From Clostridia bacterium (GTDB lineage: Bacteria; Bacillota; Clostridia; Oscillospirales; CAG-272), in NCBI GenBank assembly GCA_900767415.1, contig CAAFYZ010000028.1:1-64000 (forward strand): a stretch of DNA of 64,000 nt. The letters run 5' to 3'. Below, piece after piece: positions 8,622-15,823 of this stretch; position 1 is the stretch's first letter, and each line of letters starts with the position of its first letter. Below the pieces are notes generated by a model. That model worked only from the letters and a program-made list of their open reading frames with translations. It made no database searches and had not been told where the DNA came from. A program made the position numbers and the translations under genes.

Positions 8622-9554
8622 TTATTTTTCTTTCTTCCTCGAAAACAGTGCCTTAAAGTCCACCTGCGCGAGCAGGACGGAGAGGAACACGACGGTACAG
8701 CCGATCGTCTCGCGCGGGGTCATCGTTTCTCCGAGGAAGATCGCAGCGCCGATGACGCCGAAGACCGATTCGAGCGAGAGGATCAGCGAGGCGACCGCCG
8801 GCGGGGTATCCCGCTGTCCGAAGATCTGCGCGGTATACGCAATGCCGCTCGCGCCGATACCGAGTACGAGGATCGGGAAGAGGTTCTCTCCGATCAGAGA
8901 AAAGTCGATGGGGGAGCCGAGAATCAGGGCGAAGAGTGCCGACAATGCCCCCGCGGTAAAGAACTGAATACAGGAGAGCCGCACACCGTCCACAAAAGGG
9001 GTGAAGCGGTCGATCACCGTGATATGCAGGGCGTAAAACGCCGCGCATCCGAGCAGAATCAGATCGGCGATGCTGAACCCGCTCTCTTTGTTGTAAGAGA
9101 GGAGAAAAGAGCCGACGACCGCCAGCGCGACGGAGCACCAAACGCGCGCGCCGACCGGTTTTTTTAAGAAAATGCCGTAAATCGGTACGATCACGACATA
9201 GAGTGCGCTGATAAACGCCGCCTTGCCCGCCGTCGCACCGGTGAAAGCGTCGGTGCCGTTGATGCCGAGTTGCTGTGCGCCGTTCGCTAAGAAGAGAAGC
9301 GCGCCGCAGACGAACCCGCCAAACAGCTCGGAACGGTTGAAGTCCGGACCGTGTTTTCCGAAGAGGTGTCGTCCGCTTTTGGTCAGAAGGTCGAAAACCG
9401 GGATCATCAGGAACAAAAAGACGCTTGCTGTCAGCCCGCGTGCCGCGTTCAGCACGAAGACGGGGAGCGCTCCCGCACTTTTTTGCGCCGAGAAAGAAAG
9501 TCCCCAAATGAGAGCGGCGATCAAAAGATAGAGGGGAGAGAGTACTTTTTTCAT
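8622..9554 (-). CDS. EamA/DMT-superfamily transporter
   Basis: The 310-residue, very hydrophobic protein has about ten predicted membrane segments in two EamA repeats. It opens with SPLYLLIAALIWGLSFSAQK and closes with the second-repeat signature LILSLESVFGVIGAAIFLGE. It probably exports or imports a metabolite (drug/metabolite transporter family); the substrate cannot be read from sequence. The ATG at 9554 is preferred over a start 31 codons upstream because the divergent promoter at 9615-9643 would place the transcript start between them. The SD is weak. Confidence 0.85.
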   Translation of the reverse strand: MKKVLSPLYLLIAALIWGLSFSAQKSAGALPVFVLNAARGLTASVFLFLMIPVFDLLTKSGRHLFGKHGPDFNRSELFGGFVCGALLFLANGAQQLGINGTDAFTGATAGKAAFISALYVVIVPIYGIFLKKPVGARVWCSVALAVVGSFLLSYNKESGFSIADLILLGCAAFYALHITVIDRFTPFVDGVRLSCIQFFTAGALSALFALILGSPIDFSLIGENLFPILVLGIGASGIAYTAQIFGQRDTPPAVASLILSLESVFGVIGAAIFLGETMTPRETIGCTVVFLSVLLAQVDFKALFSRKKEK

Positions 9555-9614
9555 AAGATTCTTATTTTCGGTTGCCGCATCGGGACCGCCTGCCTTTCCG
9601 AAAGCACTTCTACT

Positions 9615-9643
9615 ATTATAACGGAAAAACGGAAAAAAGTCAA
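9615..9643 (-). promoter_or_regulatory. Promoter of the EamA transporter gene
   Basis: On the minus strand: TTGACT, 17 bases, TATAAT. It lies back to back with the plus-strand promoter at 9652. Confidence 0.8.
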
Positions 9644-9651
9644 GCATTCCC

Positions 9652-9680
9652 TTTACAAGAGATAAAAAATGTGGTAAAAT
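9652..9680 (+). promoter_or_regulatory. Promoter of the WYL regulator operon
   Basis: TTTACA, 17 bases, TAAAAT. Its -35 is only eight bases from the divergent promoter, so a regulator bound here could control both genes. Confidence 0.75.
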
Positions 9681-9710
9681 AACACGGAAAGTACCCGAAA
9701 GGAGATCGCC

Positions 9711-10748
9711 ATGCCGAGAAGTGCGGGACATAAAGAAAAACTTTTTGTGCTTTTTGAATATCTGATGGACGAGACGGACGACGCCCACGGCGTTACGATA
9801 GAAGAGATCCGCGCCTATCTCGCCTCGCGTGGCATCGGTGCCGAGCGAAAAGGACTTTACGACGATTTTGCCGTCCTTACGACCCTCGGTTTTCCCGTGG
9901 AACGCATGAAGACGAGCCCGCCGCGTTATCGTCTCGCGGAGCGCGTTTTCACCCTTCCCGAACTCAAAATGCTCGTCGACGCCATTCAGAGCGCGAAGTT
10001 CATTCCGAAAGAAGAGTCCATCAACCTGATCCGGAAGCTGGAACGCTTCGCCGGCAGGCACCGCGCCGCCGAACTTTCGCGGCAGGTCTATGTCGAGGGG
10101 CGCGTCAAGGCGACGGGTGAGTCCGCGATGGAAAACGTCGATTCTTTGCACAGCGCGATCCGCGAGGGCGTGCAGGTCTTCTTTTCCTATTACGAATACA
10201 ACGCAAAAAAAGAAAAAGTCCTTCGCCACGGCGGCAGACGCTATCGCGTCAGTCCGTACGCCATGGTGTGGAAAAACGAGAATTATTATCTGATCGCCTA
10301 TGACGAAGACGAGAAAAAAGTCAAGCATTTTCGCGTCGATAAAATGACAAATCTTGAATTAAGTAAACAAAAGCGTACAATGACGGAAGAATTTTCTCGA
10401 TTTAACCCAGCGAACTATTCGGAGAAAACCTTCGGAATGTACGGCGGAAAAGAAGAACTTGTCACCCTGCGCTGTGCCGAGTCGCTCGCCGGGGTCATGA
10501 TCGACCGCTTCGGCTCTTCACCGACCTTTTTCCCCGACGGTGCGGGATCCTTCCGCGTCAGTCTGCGCGTGATGGTCAGTCCGAACTTTTATTCTTTCGT
10601 TCTCGGCTTCGGAACGGAGATGGAGATTCTTTCTCCGCCCGCCGTCCGCGAAGAATTCGTAAAAATTCTCACCGGTGTGCACGCGCTTTATACGGCACGC
10701 ACCGAAGAGAAAAAAGAACCTTCCGAAAAAGGAGATCCGCGGCAATGA
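9711..10748 (+). CDS. WYL-domain transcriptional regulator
   Basis: The 345-residue protein has an N-terminal winged-helix HTH (about 1-75, with RKGLYDDFAVLTTLGFPVE as the recognition and wing region). A WYL domain follows around 145-215 (YRVSPYAMVWKNENYYLIAY, then KHFRVDKMTNLEL) and a C-terminal extension (WCX) near 245-325. WYL domains bind ligands such as nucleic acids in regulators of DNA repair and defence, but many Firmicutes copies have no known role. It is divergent from the EamA transporter, which it may control, and its stop overlaps the phosphatase start. SD AAAGGAGA. Confidence 0.85.
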   Translation: MPRSAGHKEKLFVLFEYLMDETDDAHGVTIEEIRAYLASRGIGAERKGLYDDFAVLTTLGFPVERMKTSPPRYRLAERVFTLPELKMLVDAIQSAKFIPKEESINLIRKLERFAGRHRAAELSRQVYVEGRVKATGESAMENVDSLHSAIREGVQVFFSYYEYNAKKEKVLRHGGRRYRVSPYAMVWKNENYYLIAYDEDEKKVKHFRVDKMTNLELSKQKRTMTEEFSRFNPANYSEKTFGMYGGKEELVTLRCAESLAGVMIDRFGSSPTFFPDGAGSFRVSLRVMVSPNFYSFVLGFGTEMEILSPPAVREEFVKILTGVHALYTARTEEKKEPSEKGDPRQ

Positions 10749-11395
10749 AATCGTATCGTCTCATTCTCTTCGACCTCGACGGGACGCTGACCGACCCGAC
10801 CTCGGGGCTTGTCTCTTCGTTCGCCTACGCGCTTGACAGGATGGGCGTCGACTACGGTACGAGAGCGTCCCTGTCCCGCTTTATCGGTCCGCCGCTCAAG
10901 GAAGAATGGATTCGCACCTTCGGCTTTACCGAAGAAGAGGGAGAGCGTGCGCTTGCCCTGTTCCGCGAGGTCTTTGCCGAGAGCGGCTGGTGCGACAACC
11001 GTATGTTCGACGGGATTCCCGCCATGCTCGACGCTCTGCGTGCCGCCGGGAAAAAGATTGCGCTCGCCACGTCGAAGCCCGAGGTCTTCGCCGAGAAGAT
11101 TCTCGACTTTTTCGGCATTTCGGACCGCTTCGATTTTATCGGTGCGGCGACGCTCGACGGCTCGCGGGAGAAAAAAGAAGACGTGCTCGCGTATGCCGTC
11201 GCGCATTTTCCCGACGTTTCGAAAGACGAGATGATTCTTGTCGGTGACCGCAGATACGACGCCGAAGGCGCGGCGTCGGTCGGCATCGATTCGCTCGGTG
11301 TCCGTTACGGTTGCGGGAGCAGGGAAGAACTTGCCGCCGCGCCCTTCACCGCCTATGCCGACACGGTGGAGGAGATTGCCCGCCTTCTCGGTTAA
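10745..11395 (+). CDS. HAD-family hydrolase, phosphoglycolate-phosphatase-like
   Basis: The 216-residue protein is coupled to the WYL gene by a 4-base ATGA overlap. HAD motif I is FDLDGTLTD (nucleophile Asp in position), with an alpha-helical cap next. Motif II is LATSKP, motif III is the Lys in VFAEKILDFF, and motif IV is MILVGDRRYDAEGA. The family dephosphorylates small phosphorylated metabolites such as phosphoglycolate or beta-phosphoglucomutase-type sugars; the specific substrate is open. It runs into the convergent amidase gene, the two stop codons overlapping by four bases. Confidence 0.88.
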   Translation: MKSYRLILFDLDGTLTDPTSGLVSSFAYALDRMGVDYGTRASLSRFIGPPLKEEWIRTFGFTEEEGERALALFREVFAESGWCDNRMFDGIPAMLDALRAAGKKIALATSKPEVFAEKILDFFGISDRFDFIGAATLDGSREKKEDVLAYAVAHFPDVSKDEMILVGDRRYDAEGAASVGIDSLGVRYGCGSREELAAAPFTAYADTVEEIARLLG

Positions 11396-12024
11396 GGAAC
11401 GCTTCCGTCCCCCGTCCCGTCGTCTCCCGCCGTATCTTCAGGCGGGATCGTCATCGGCGGTTTTTCCTCTCTCTCCGCATCCGAGAGGAGTGCCGTGCCG
11501 TTATACACGCCGTCATAGCAGTCGTCGGAGGACGGGACGCGGAATCTTACGCCGAGAATTTTGAGATAGCGGGCGTAGTCGTATTCGTAAGTCGAAAGAG
11601 GACGGCCGAAGGCGTCGTCGGTCTGCGTCGCGATCAGCGGATCTTCTTCCTCGAAACCGACGACAAGGACGGTGTGATAGTATCCGCTCGCCTCTTTTCC
11701 GAGCTGAATGACGTCGCCGATTTCGAGACGGTCGGCGCCGACCTCTTCGCCGAACGGACCTTCGCCCGTATTCCCCGTGATGAAGTTGTAAAAATAGTCC
11801 ACCCCCGCCCAAGAGGCGGAACGCTCGTTCAGCGAGATATAATACCAGCCGTAGATCGGCTTGTAGTTCATGCGGCAGGATCCGGCATACACCGCCTGCG
11901 AGATAAAATTCGTGCAGTTGCCCCCGATCCCGCGAAAATTCGCGAACAGCGGATTCTGCGAGAACGCCCATTTTTTCGCATAGGCGACGGCGCGTTCTCT
12001 GTCGTACGGCTTTGTAACGAGCAT
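11392..12024 (-). CDS. Cysteine amidase-like domain protein (Amidase_6 type)
   Basis: The 210-residue protein carries the signature GGNCTNFISQAVYAGSC (nucleophile Cys at 37) and a matching His in SGYYHTVLVVG (H117), which together define the putative amidase domain found in Bacillota, a relative of NlpC/P60 and CHAP enzymes. It starts directly with the domain and has no signal peptide, so as written it would be cytosolic or released by lysis, which is unusual for a wall-acting enzyme. The C-terminus is a low-complexity Glu/Pro/Asp/Gly tail. ATG after AAAGGAGT. Confidence 0.75.
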   Translation of the reverse strand: MLVTKPYDRERAVAYAKKWAFSQNPLFANFRGIGGNCTNFISQAVYAGSCRMNYKPIYGWYYISLNERSASWAGVDYFYNFITGNTGEGPFGEEVGADRLEIGDVIQLGKEASGYYHTVLVVGFEEEDPLIATQTDDAFGRPLSTYEYDYARYLKILGVRFRVPSSDDCYDGVYNGTALLSDAEREEKPPMTIPPEDTAGDDGTGDGSVP

Positions 12025-12107
12025 ACCGACACTCCTTTCGGAAACTCTCTTTTACAGGATATGCCGACGGGCATCGCCGCGTGCGCGGCGCGGCTCTTCG
12101 TTATCCC

Positions 12108-12136
12108 TTGCTTTTTCCGAAAGAATGCGATATAAT
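12108..12136 (+). promoter_or_regulatory. Promoter of rqcH
   Basis: TTGCTT, 17 bases, TATAAT, 57 bases before the ATG at 12194. Confidence 0.75.
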
Positions 12137-12193
12137 AATGGAAACGAAATCTTCGGCGACGCCGGAGAAGCAAAGAAAAAAGGAGAAGATCTT

Positions 12194-13942
12194 ATGGCAT
12201 ACGACGCCTGTATGATGCGTGCGGTACTGGAAGAGATCACGCGGGACTATATCGACGCCAGAGTGGAAAAGGTCCTCGAGCCGCAGGGGGACGAGCTGGA
12301 TCTGATCCTTCATACGCGGCGCACCTCCCGCCGCCTGATTTTCAACGTCGGACCGAACGCCCCGAGAATGCAGCTCTCCGACATGGCAAAAGAGAATCCG
12401 CTGAAAGCACCCATGTTCTGTATGCAGATGCGAAAGCATCTTGCCGGTGCCCGCCTTCTCGGCGCGGAACAGCCGGGATTCGACCGTATCGCCGTCTTTC
12501 GCTTTTCGGCGTACGACGAGATGGGCTTTGCCTCCGAGTGCCGTCTCATCTGCGAGATCATGGGCAAGTATGCGAATCTGATTCTTACCGATAAGGAAGG
12601 GAAGATTCTCGGCGCGATGAAACTGGTCGATTTTTCGGCGAGTACGGTCAGACAGGTTCTGCCCGGTATGCGCTATACGCTCCCCGCCGCGACGGGGAAG
12701 ATCTCTCCCCTCGACGCCGACCGCCCCCTCCTTGCGCAGAAACTCGCGGAGTTCTCTCCCGAGAAAACGGTGGAAAAATTCATCACCGGCACGCTCGGCG
12801 GCGTCGCCACGCAGATCGCGCACGAACTCTGCTTCCGCGCGACGGGGGGGATCGATACGCCCGTCGCGGCGGCGGATGCCGAAAAACTGCTCGACACCCT
12901 CGACGCATGGCGCACCCTTCTTCTTCGCCACGATTACACGCCGAGCGTCGCGCATCTGCCGGACGGGACGCCGAAGGACACGTCCTACATGGACATCACC
13001 TACCTCGGAAGTGCCGTAACCGTCACGCACTATCCCGATCTCGCCGCCATGTTCGACGCGTATTATGCCGAGCGCGACCGCGCCGAAAAGATTCACAGGA
13101 GAGGGAGGGACCTTCTCACCCTGCTCGCAAACGCCGAGGGACGCACCGAGAAAAAACTGACGCTTCAGAGAGAAGCCCTTCTCGAGAGCGAGAACGCCGA
13201 AGAGTATAAAAAATTCGGCGACCTCATCACCGCGAATATTTACAAAATCCGCCGCGGTATGCCTTCGGTCAGGGTGACGGATTATACCGACGAGTCCGCC
13301 CCCGAGGTCGAGATCCCACTCGATACCCGTCTCACCCCCGCGCAGAACGCGCAGAAGATGTATAAACTCTATACCAAAGAAAAGCACGCAAAAGAGCACC
13401 TTACCGCCTGTATCGCCGAGTGGGAGAGGGAACTCTCCTACCTCGCCACCGTCCGCGAATTTCTGATGCGCGCGGAGACCGAGGACGAACTTGCCGAGAT
13501 CCGCGACGAACTCTATAAGAGCGGCTACGCATCCCGTATGAAAGGGTATCAGCCCCCGCGCAACCTGCGGACGAAACCGATGGAATTTACGACGTCGGGC
13601 GGCTATCGCCTTCTCGTCGGGCGCAACAATCTGCAAAACGATCGCCTCACGTTCAAGACGGCGGAGAAGGGGGACCTCTGGTTTCACGTCAAGGATCTGC
13701 CCGGCTCTCACGTCATTCTCTTCTGTGACGGAGAAGAACCGTCCGAGACGGATTATACCGAGGCGGCTGCCGCCGCGGCGTTCTTTTCCAAGGCGACGGG
13801 AGATCTCGTCCCCGTCGATTATACCCGCGTGAAAAACGTTAAAAAACCGGTCGGCGCAAAGCCGGGATTCGTTACGTACAAGACGAACTTCACCGCGTTC
13901 GTCAAACCGGAAAAACCGAAAACTTCCGTCGAAAAGAAGTGA
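12194..13942 (+). CDS. rqcH: RqcH (NFACT / fibronectin-binding family), ribosome quality control
   Basis: The 582-residue protein has the full NFACT arrangement: an N-terminal FbpA/NFACT-N part starting MAYDACMMRAVLEEI, helix-hairpin-helix and coiled-coil middle segments (about 290-440), and the C-terminal NFACT-R domain with KGDLWFHVKDLPGSHVIL. In Bacillota, RqcH binds 50S subunits carrying stalled nascent chains and recruits tRNA-Ala to add C-terminal alanine tails as a degradation signal. The length matches the family. ATG at 12194 follows AAGGAG; the frame continues upstream through the promoter and that part is disregarded. Confidence 0.9.
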   Translation: MAYDACMMRAVLEEITRDYIDARVEKVLEPQGDELDLILHTRRTSRRLIFNVGPNAPRMQLSDMAKENPLKAPMFCMQMRKHLAGARLLGAEQPGFDRIAVFRFSAYDEMGFASECRLICEIMGKYANLILTDKEGKILGAMKLVDFSASTVRQVLPGMRYTLPAATGKISPLDADRPLLAQKLAEFSPEKTVEKFITGTLGGVATQIAHELCFRATGGIDTPVAAADAEKLLDTLDAWRTLLLRHDYTPSVAHLPDGTPKDTSYMDITYLGSAVTVTHYPDLAAMFDAYYAERDRAEKIHRRGRDLLTLLANAEGRTEKKLTLQREALLESENAEEYKKFGDLITANIYKIRRGMPSVRVTDYTDESAPEVEIPLDTRLTPAQNAQKMYKLYTKEKHAKEHLTACIAEWERELSYLATVREFLMRAETEDELAEIRDELYKSGYASRMKGYQPPRNLRTKPMEFTTSGGYRLLVGRNNLQNDRLTFKTAEKGDLWFHVKDLPGSHVILFCDGEEPSETDYTEAAAAAAFFSKATGDLVPVDYTRVKNVKKPVGAKPGFVTYKTNFTAFVKPEKPKTSVEKK

Positions 13943-13976
13943 AATACCTACAATTCTTTACAAAGAGAGCAGAAAT

Positions 13977-14537
13977 ATGGTAGATCTGATCGAATTGCAT
14001 CAATATTTTATCCTGCAACATCTGAAAGAAGGCGACACCGCGGTTGATTTTACCATGGGGAACGGCGGCGACACGCTTTTTCTGTCCCGCACCGTCGGAG
14101 AGAAGGGAAAGGTCTATGCCTTCGACATTCAGAAGGAGGCGCTGGATTCCACCCGTGCGCACCTTGTCGCAAGCGGCGCTCCCGAAAATTATACCCTGAT
14201 TCTCGATTCCCACCATAAGGTCAGAGACTATGTCAAAGAACCGATCAAGGCGGGGATGTTCAACCTCGGCTATCTCCCGAGGAGCGGAAAAAAATCGGTG
14301 ACGACCCTCCGCGAGACCACCTTTCCCGCCGTCGAGGCGGGAATCGACCTTCTCGCCCCCGACGGCGTCCTCCTTGTCGCCGTCTATCCCGGGCACGAGG
14401 AGGGGCGGCTGGAGGGGGAGATGCTCCGCGGGTATCTTTCGACCCTGAACCGCTTCCGCCTCTGTGCCTCCGAGTTCCGCATATTGAATTCTCCGAGCTG
14501 TCCCTATTTCTTCCTGATCGAGAAAAAGGCGGAATGA
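13977..14537 (+). CDS. mnmM: MnmM/YtqB-like SAM-dependent methyltransferase
   Basis: The 186-residue Rossmann-fold methyltransferase lies 34 bases after rqcH. It has motif I VDFTMGNGGDTLFLS, an acidic residue in FDIQKEALDS, and the family-specific MFNLGYLPRSGKKSVTT. The NLGYLP string marks the YtqB family, whose Bacillus and Staphylococcus members methylate the wobble-uridine aminomethyl group of tRNA (MnmM). It was formerly annotated as putative rRNA methylase. The C-terminus YFFLIEKK is typical. The transcript probably starts at the rqcH promoter. Confidence 0.8.
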   Translation: MVDLIELHQYFILQHLKEGDTAVDFTMGNGGDTLFLSRTVGEKGKVYAFDIQKEALDSTRAHLVASGAPENYTLILDSHHKVRDYVKEPIKAGMFNLGYLPRSGKKSVTTLRETTFPAVEAGIDLLAPDGVLLVAVYPGHEEGRLEGEMLRGYLSTLNRFRLCASEFRILNSPSCPYFFLIEKKAE

Positions 14538-14553
14538 CGGGAATACCGTGGGA

Positions 14554-14585
14554 GCAATATTTGCAATGCCTGCGGCAATCTTTGC
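14554..14585. promoter_or_regulatory. Two tandem GCAA-N3-TTGC palindromes, candidate operator
   Basis: GCAA-TAT-TTGC (14554-14564) and GCAA-TCT-TTGC (14575-14585) are spaced exactly 21 bases apart, two helical turns. The second abuts the -35 element of the promoter below. This arrangement fits a cooperatively binding dimeric repressor or activator of the aldolase gene. Confidence 0.5.
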
Positions 14586-14587
14586 AA

Positions 14588-14616
14588 TTTACGGCACGGA
14601 CGCGATATAGTATAAT
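14588..14616 (+). promoter_or_regulatory. Promoter of the aldolase-VOC fusion gene
   Basis: TTTACG, 17 bases, TATAAT, 36 bases before the ATG. An alternative -10 (TATAGT at 14606) pairs with TTGCAA at 14582 with an 18-base spacer. Confidence 0.7.
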
Positions 14617-14652
14617 AGAGTTATAAAAGAAAAGCAAAGGAGAACTCCTGCG

Positions 14653-15621
14653 ATGGAAAATAAAATGATAAAAGAACTTTATGAGATCGGGCTGATTCCC
14701 GTCATCAAGATCGAGGATCCCGCGGACGCCGTTCCGCTGGCGAAGGCACTGATCGACGGCGGACTTCCCGCCGCGGAGATTACCTTCCGCACGAAGTGCG
14801 CGGCGGAAGCGATCCGCAATATCACGAAGACCTATCCCGAGATGCTGGTCGGTGCGGGCACCGTCCTCACGACCGAACAGGTCGATGCCGCGATCGCCGC
14901 GGGATCGAAATTCCTCGTCTCTCCCGGCCTGAATCCGAAAGTGACCGCTTACGCGCTCTCGAAGGGCATCACCATGCTCCCCGGCTGCTCGAATCCCTCG
15001 GACATCGAGGCGGCACTCGAGCTCGGACTCACCACGGTAAAATTCTTCCCGGCGGAAGCGGCGGGAGGACTCAAAATGCTGAAGGCGATGGCAGCCCCCT
15101 ACGGACAGCTGACCTTCATGCCGACCGGCGGCATCAACGCCGACAACCTTCTCGATTACCTCAAGTTCAATAAGATTATCGCCTGCGGCGGTTCCTTCAT
15201 GGTCAAGGACGACCTTGTGAAGGAGAAGAAGTGGGACGAGATCACCGCTCTGACGAAAAACGCGGTCAAGACCATGCTCGGACTGGAATTCGTTCACATG
15301 GGCATCAATAACGAGAACGCCGAAGAGGCGACGAAGAGTGCGAGACTCTTTGAGATGATGTTCGGTCTTCCTGTCAGGGAAGGGTCGAAATCCCTCTTTG
15401 CCGGCGATGCTTTCGAATTCATGAAGCAGAAGGGACCCGGCACGCACGGCCACATCGCGATCCGCACGAATTTTGTCGATCGCGCCATGGCATACTTCAA
15501 GCGCATGGGCTTCGCCTTCGACGAGAGCACCGTCACCTACGATGACAAGACGGGCAAGCCGAAATTCGTTTACTTCAAAGACGAGATTGCCGGCTTTGCA
15601 ATCCACCTGCTCCAAAAGTAA
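14653..15621 (+). CDS. KDPG/KHG aldolase fused to a VOC (glyoxalase-like) domain
   Basis: Residues 1-205 are a class I KDPG aldolase (Eda type) with the catalytic pocket E42-x-T-x-R46 (AEITFRT), the Schiff-base lysine K130 in TTVKFFPAEAAGG, and the phosphate-binding loop PTGGIN. The enzyme splits 2-keto-3-deoxy-6-phosphogluconate, or 4-hydroxy-2-oxoglutarate, into pyruvate and an aldehyde. Residues 211-322 are an extra VOC-fold domain (FVHMGINNENAEEATKSARL, HGHIAIRTNFVDRAMAYF). Standalone Eda is about 210 residues. The VOC part might bind a sugar-acid or act as an isomerase-like partner. No KDG kinase or dehydratase is adjacent. ATG after AAAGGAG. Confidence 0.85.
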   Translation: MENKMIKELYEIGLIPVIKIEDPADAVPLAKALIDGGLPAAEITFRTKCAAEAIRNITKTYPEMLVGAGTVLTTEQVDAAIAAGSKFLVSPGLNPKVTAYALSKGITMLPGCSNPSDIEAALELGLTTVKFFPAEAAGGLKMLKAMAAPYGQLTFMPTGGINADNLLDYLKFNKIIACGGSFMVKDDLVKEKKWDEITALTKNAVKTMLGLEFVHMGINNENAEEATKSARLFEMMFGLPVREGSKSLFAGDAFEFMKQKGPGTHGHIAIRTNFVDRAMAYFKRMGFAFDESTVTYDDKTGKPKFVYFKDEIAGFAIHLLQK

Positions 15622-15633
15622 AAGGCGAAAAGA

Positions 15634-15719
15634 GAATCGCCGCGCCGACAGGATAGGCACTTTCAAAAGCGTCAGGACTTTTGAGTGCACTTCACCGCCG
15701 CGCGGCGATTCTTTTTTTT
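15634..15719 (+). terminator. Long-hairpin terminator of the aldolase gene
   Basis: GAATCGCCGCGC (15634-15645) pairs perfectly with GCGCGGCGATTC (15700-15711), followed by T8. The 54-base apical region holds a smaller nested stem around CAAAAG/CTTTTG. The large apical part is unusual for a plain terminator. Confidence 0.8.
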
Positions 15720-15749
15720 ACGAAAACCTGCGCGTCCGACAAAAAACTG

Positions 15750-15778
15750 TTGCTTTTTTCGGGACGGTATGTTAAAAT
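15750..15778 (+). promoter_or_regulatory. Promoter of the long-helix protein gene
   Basis: TTGCTT, 17 bases, TAAAAT, 45 bases before the ATG. Confidence 0.7.
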
Positions 15779-15823
15779 ATATAAAAAAGAAGTTCACAGG
15801 ATTGTTTCAAACGGAGGAATGTC

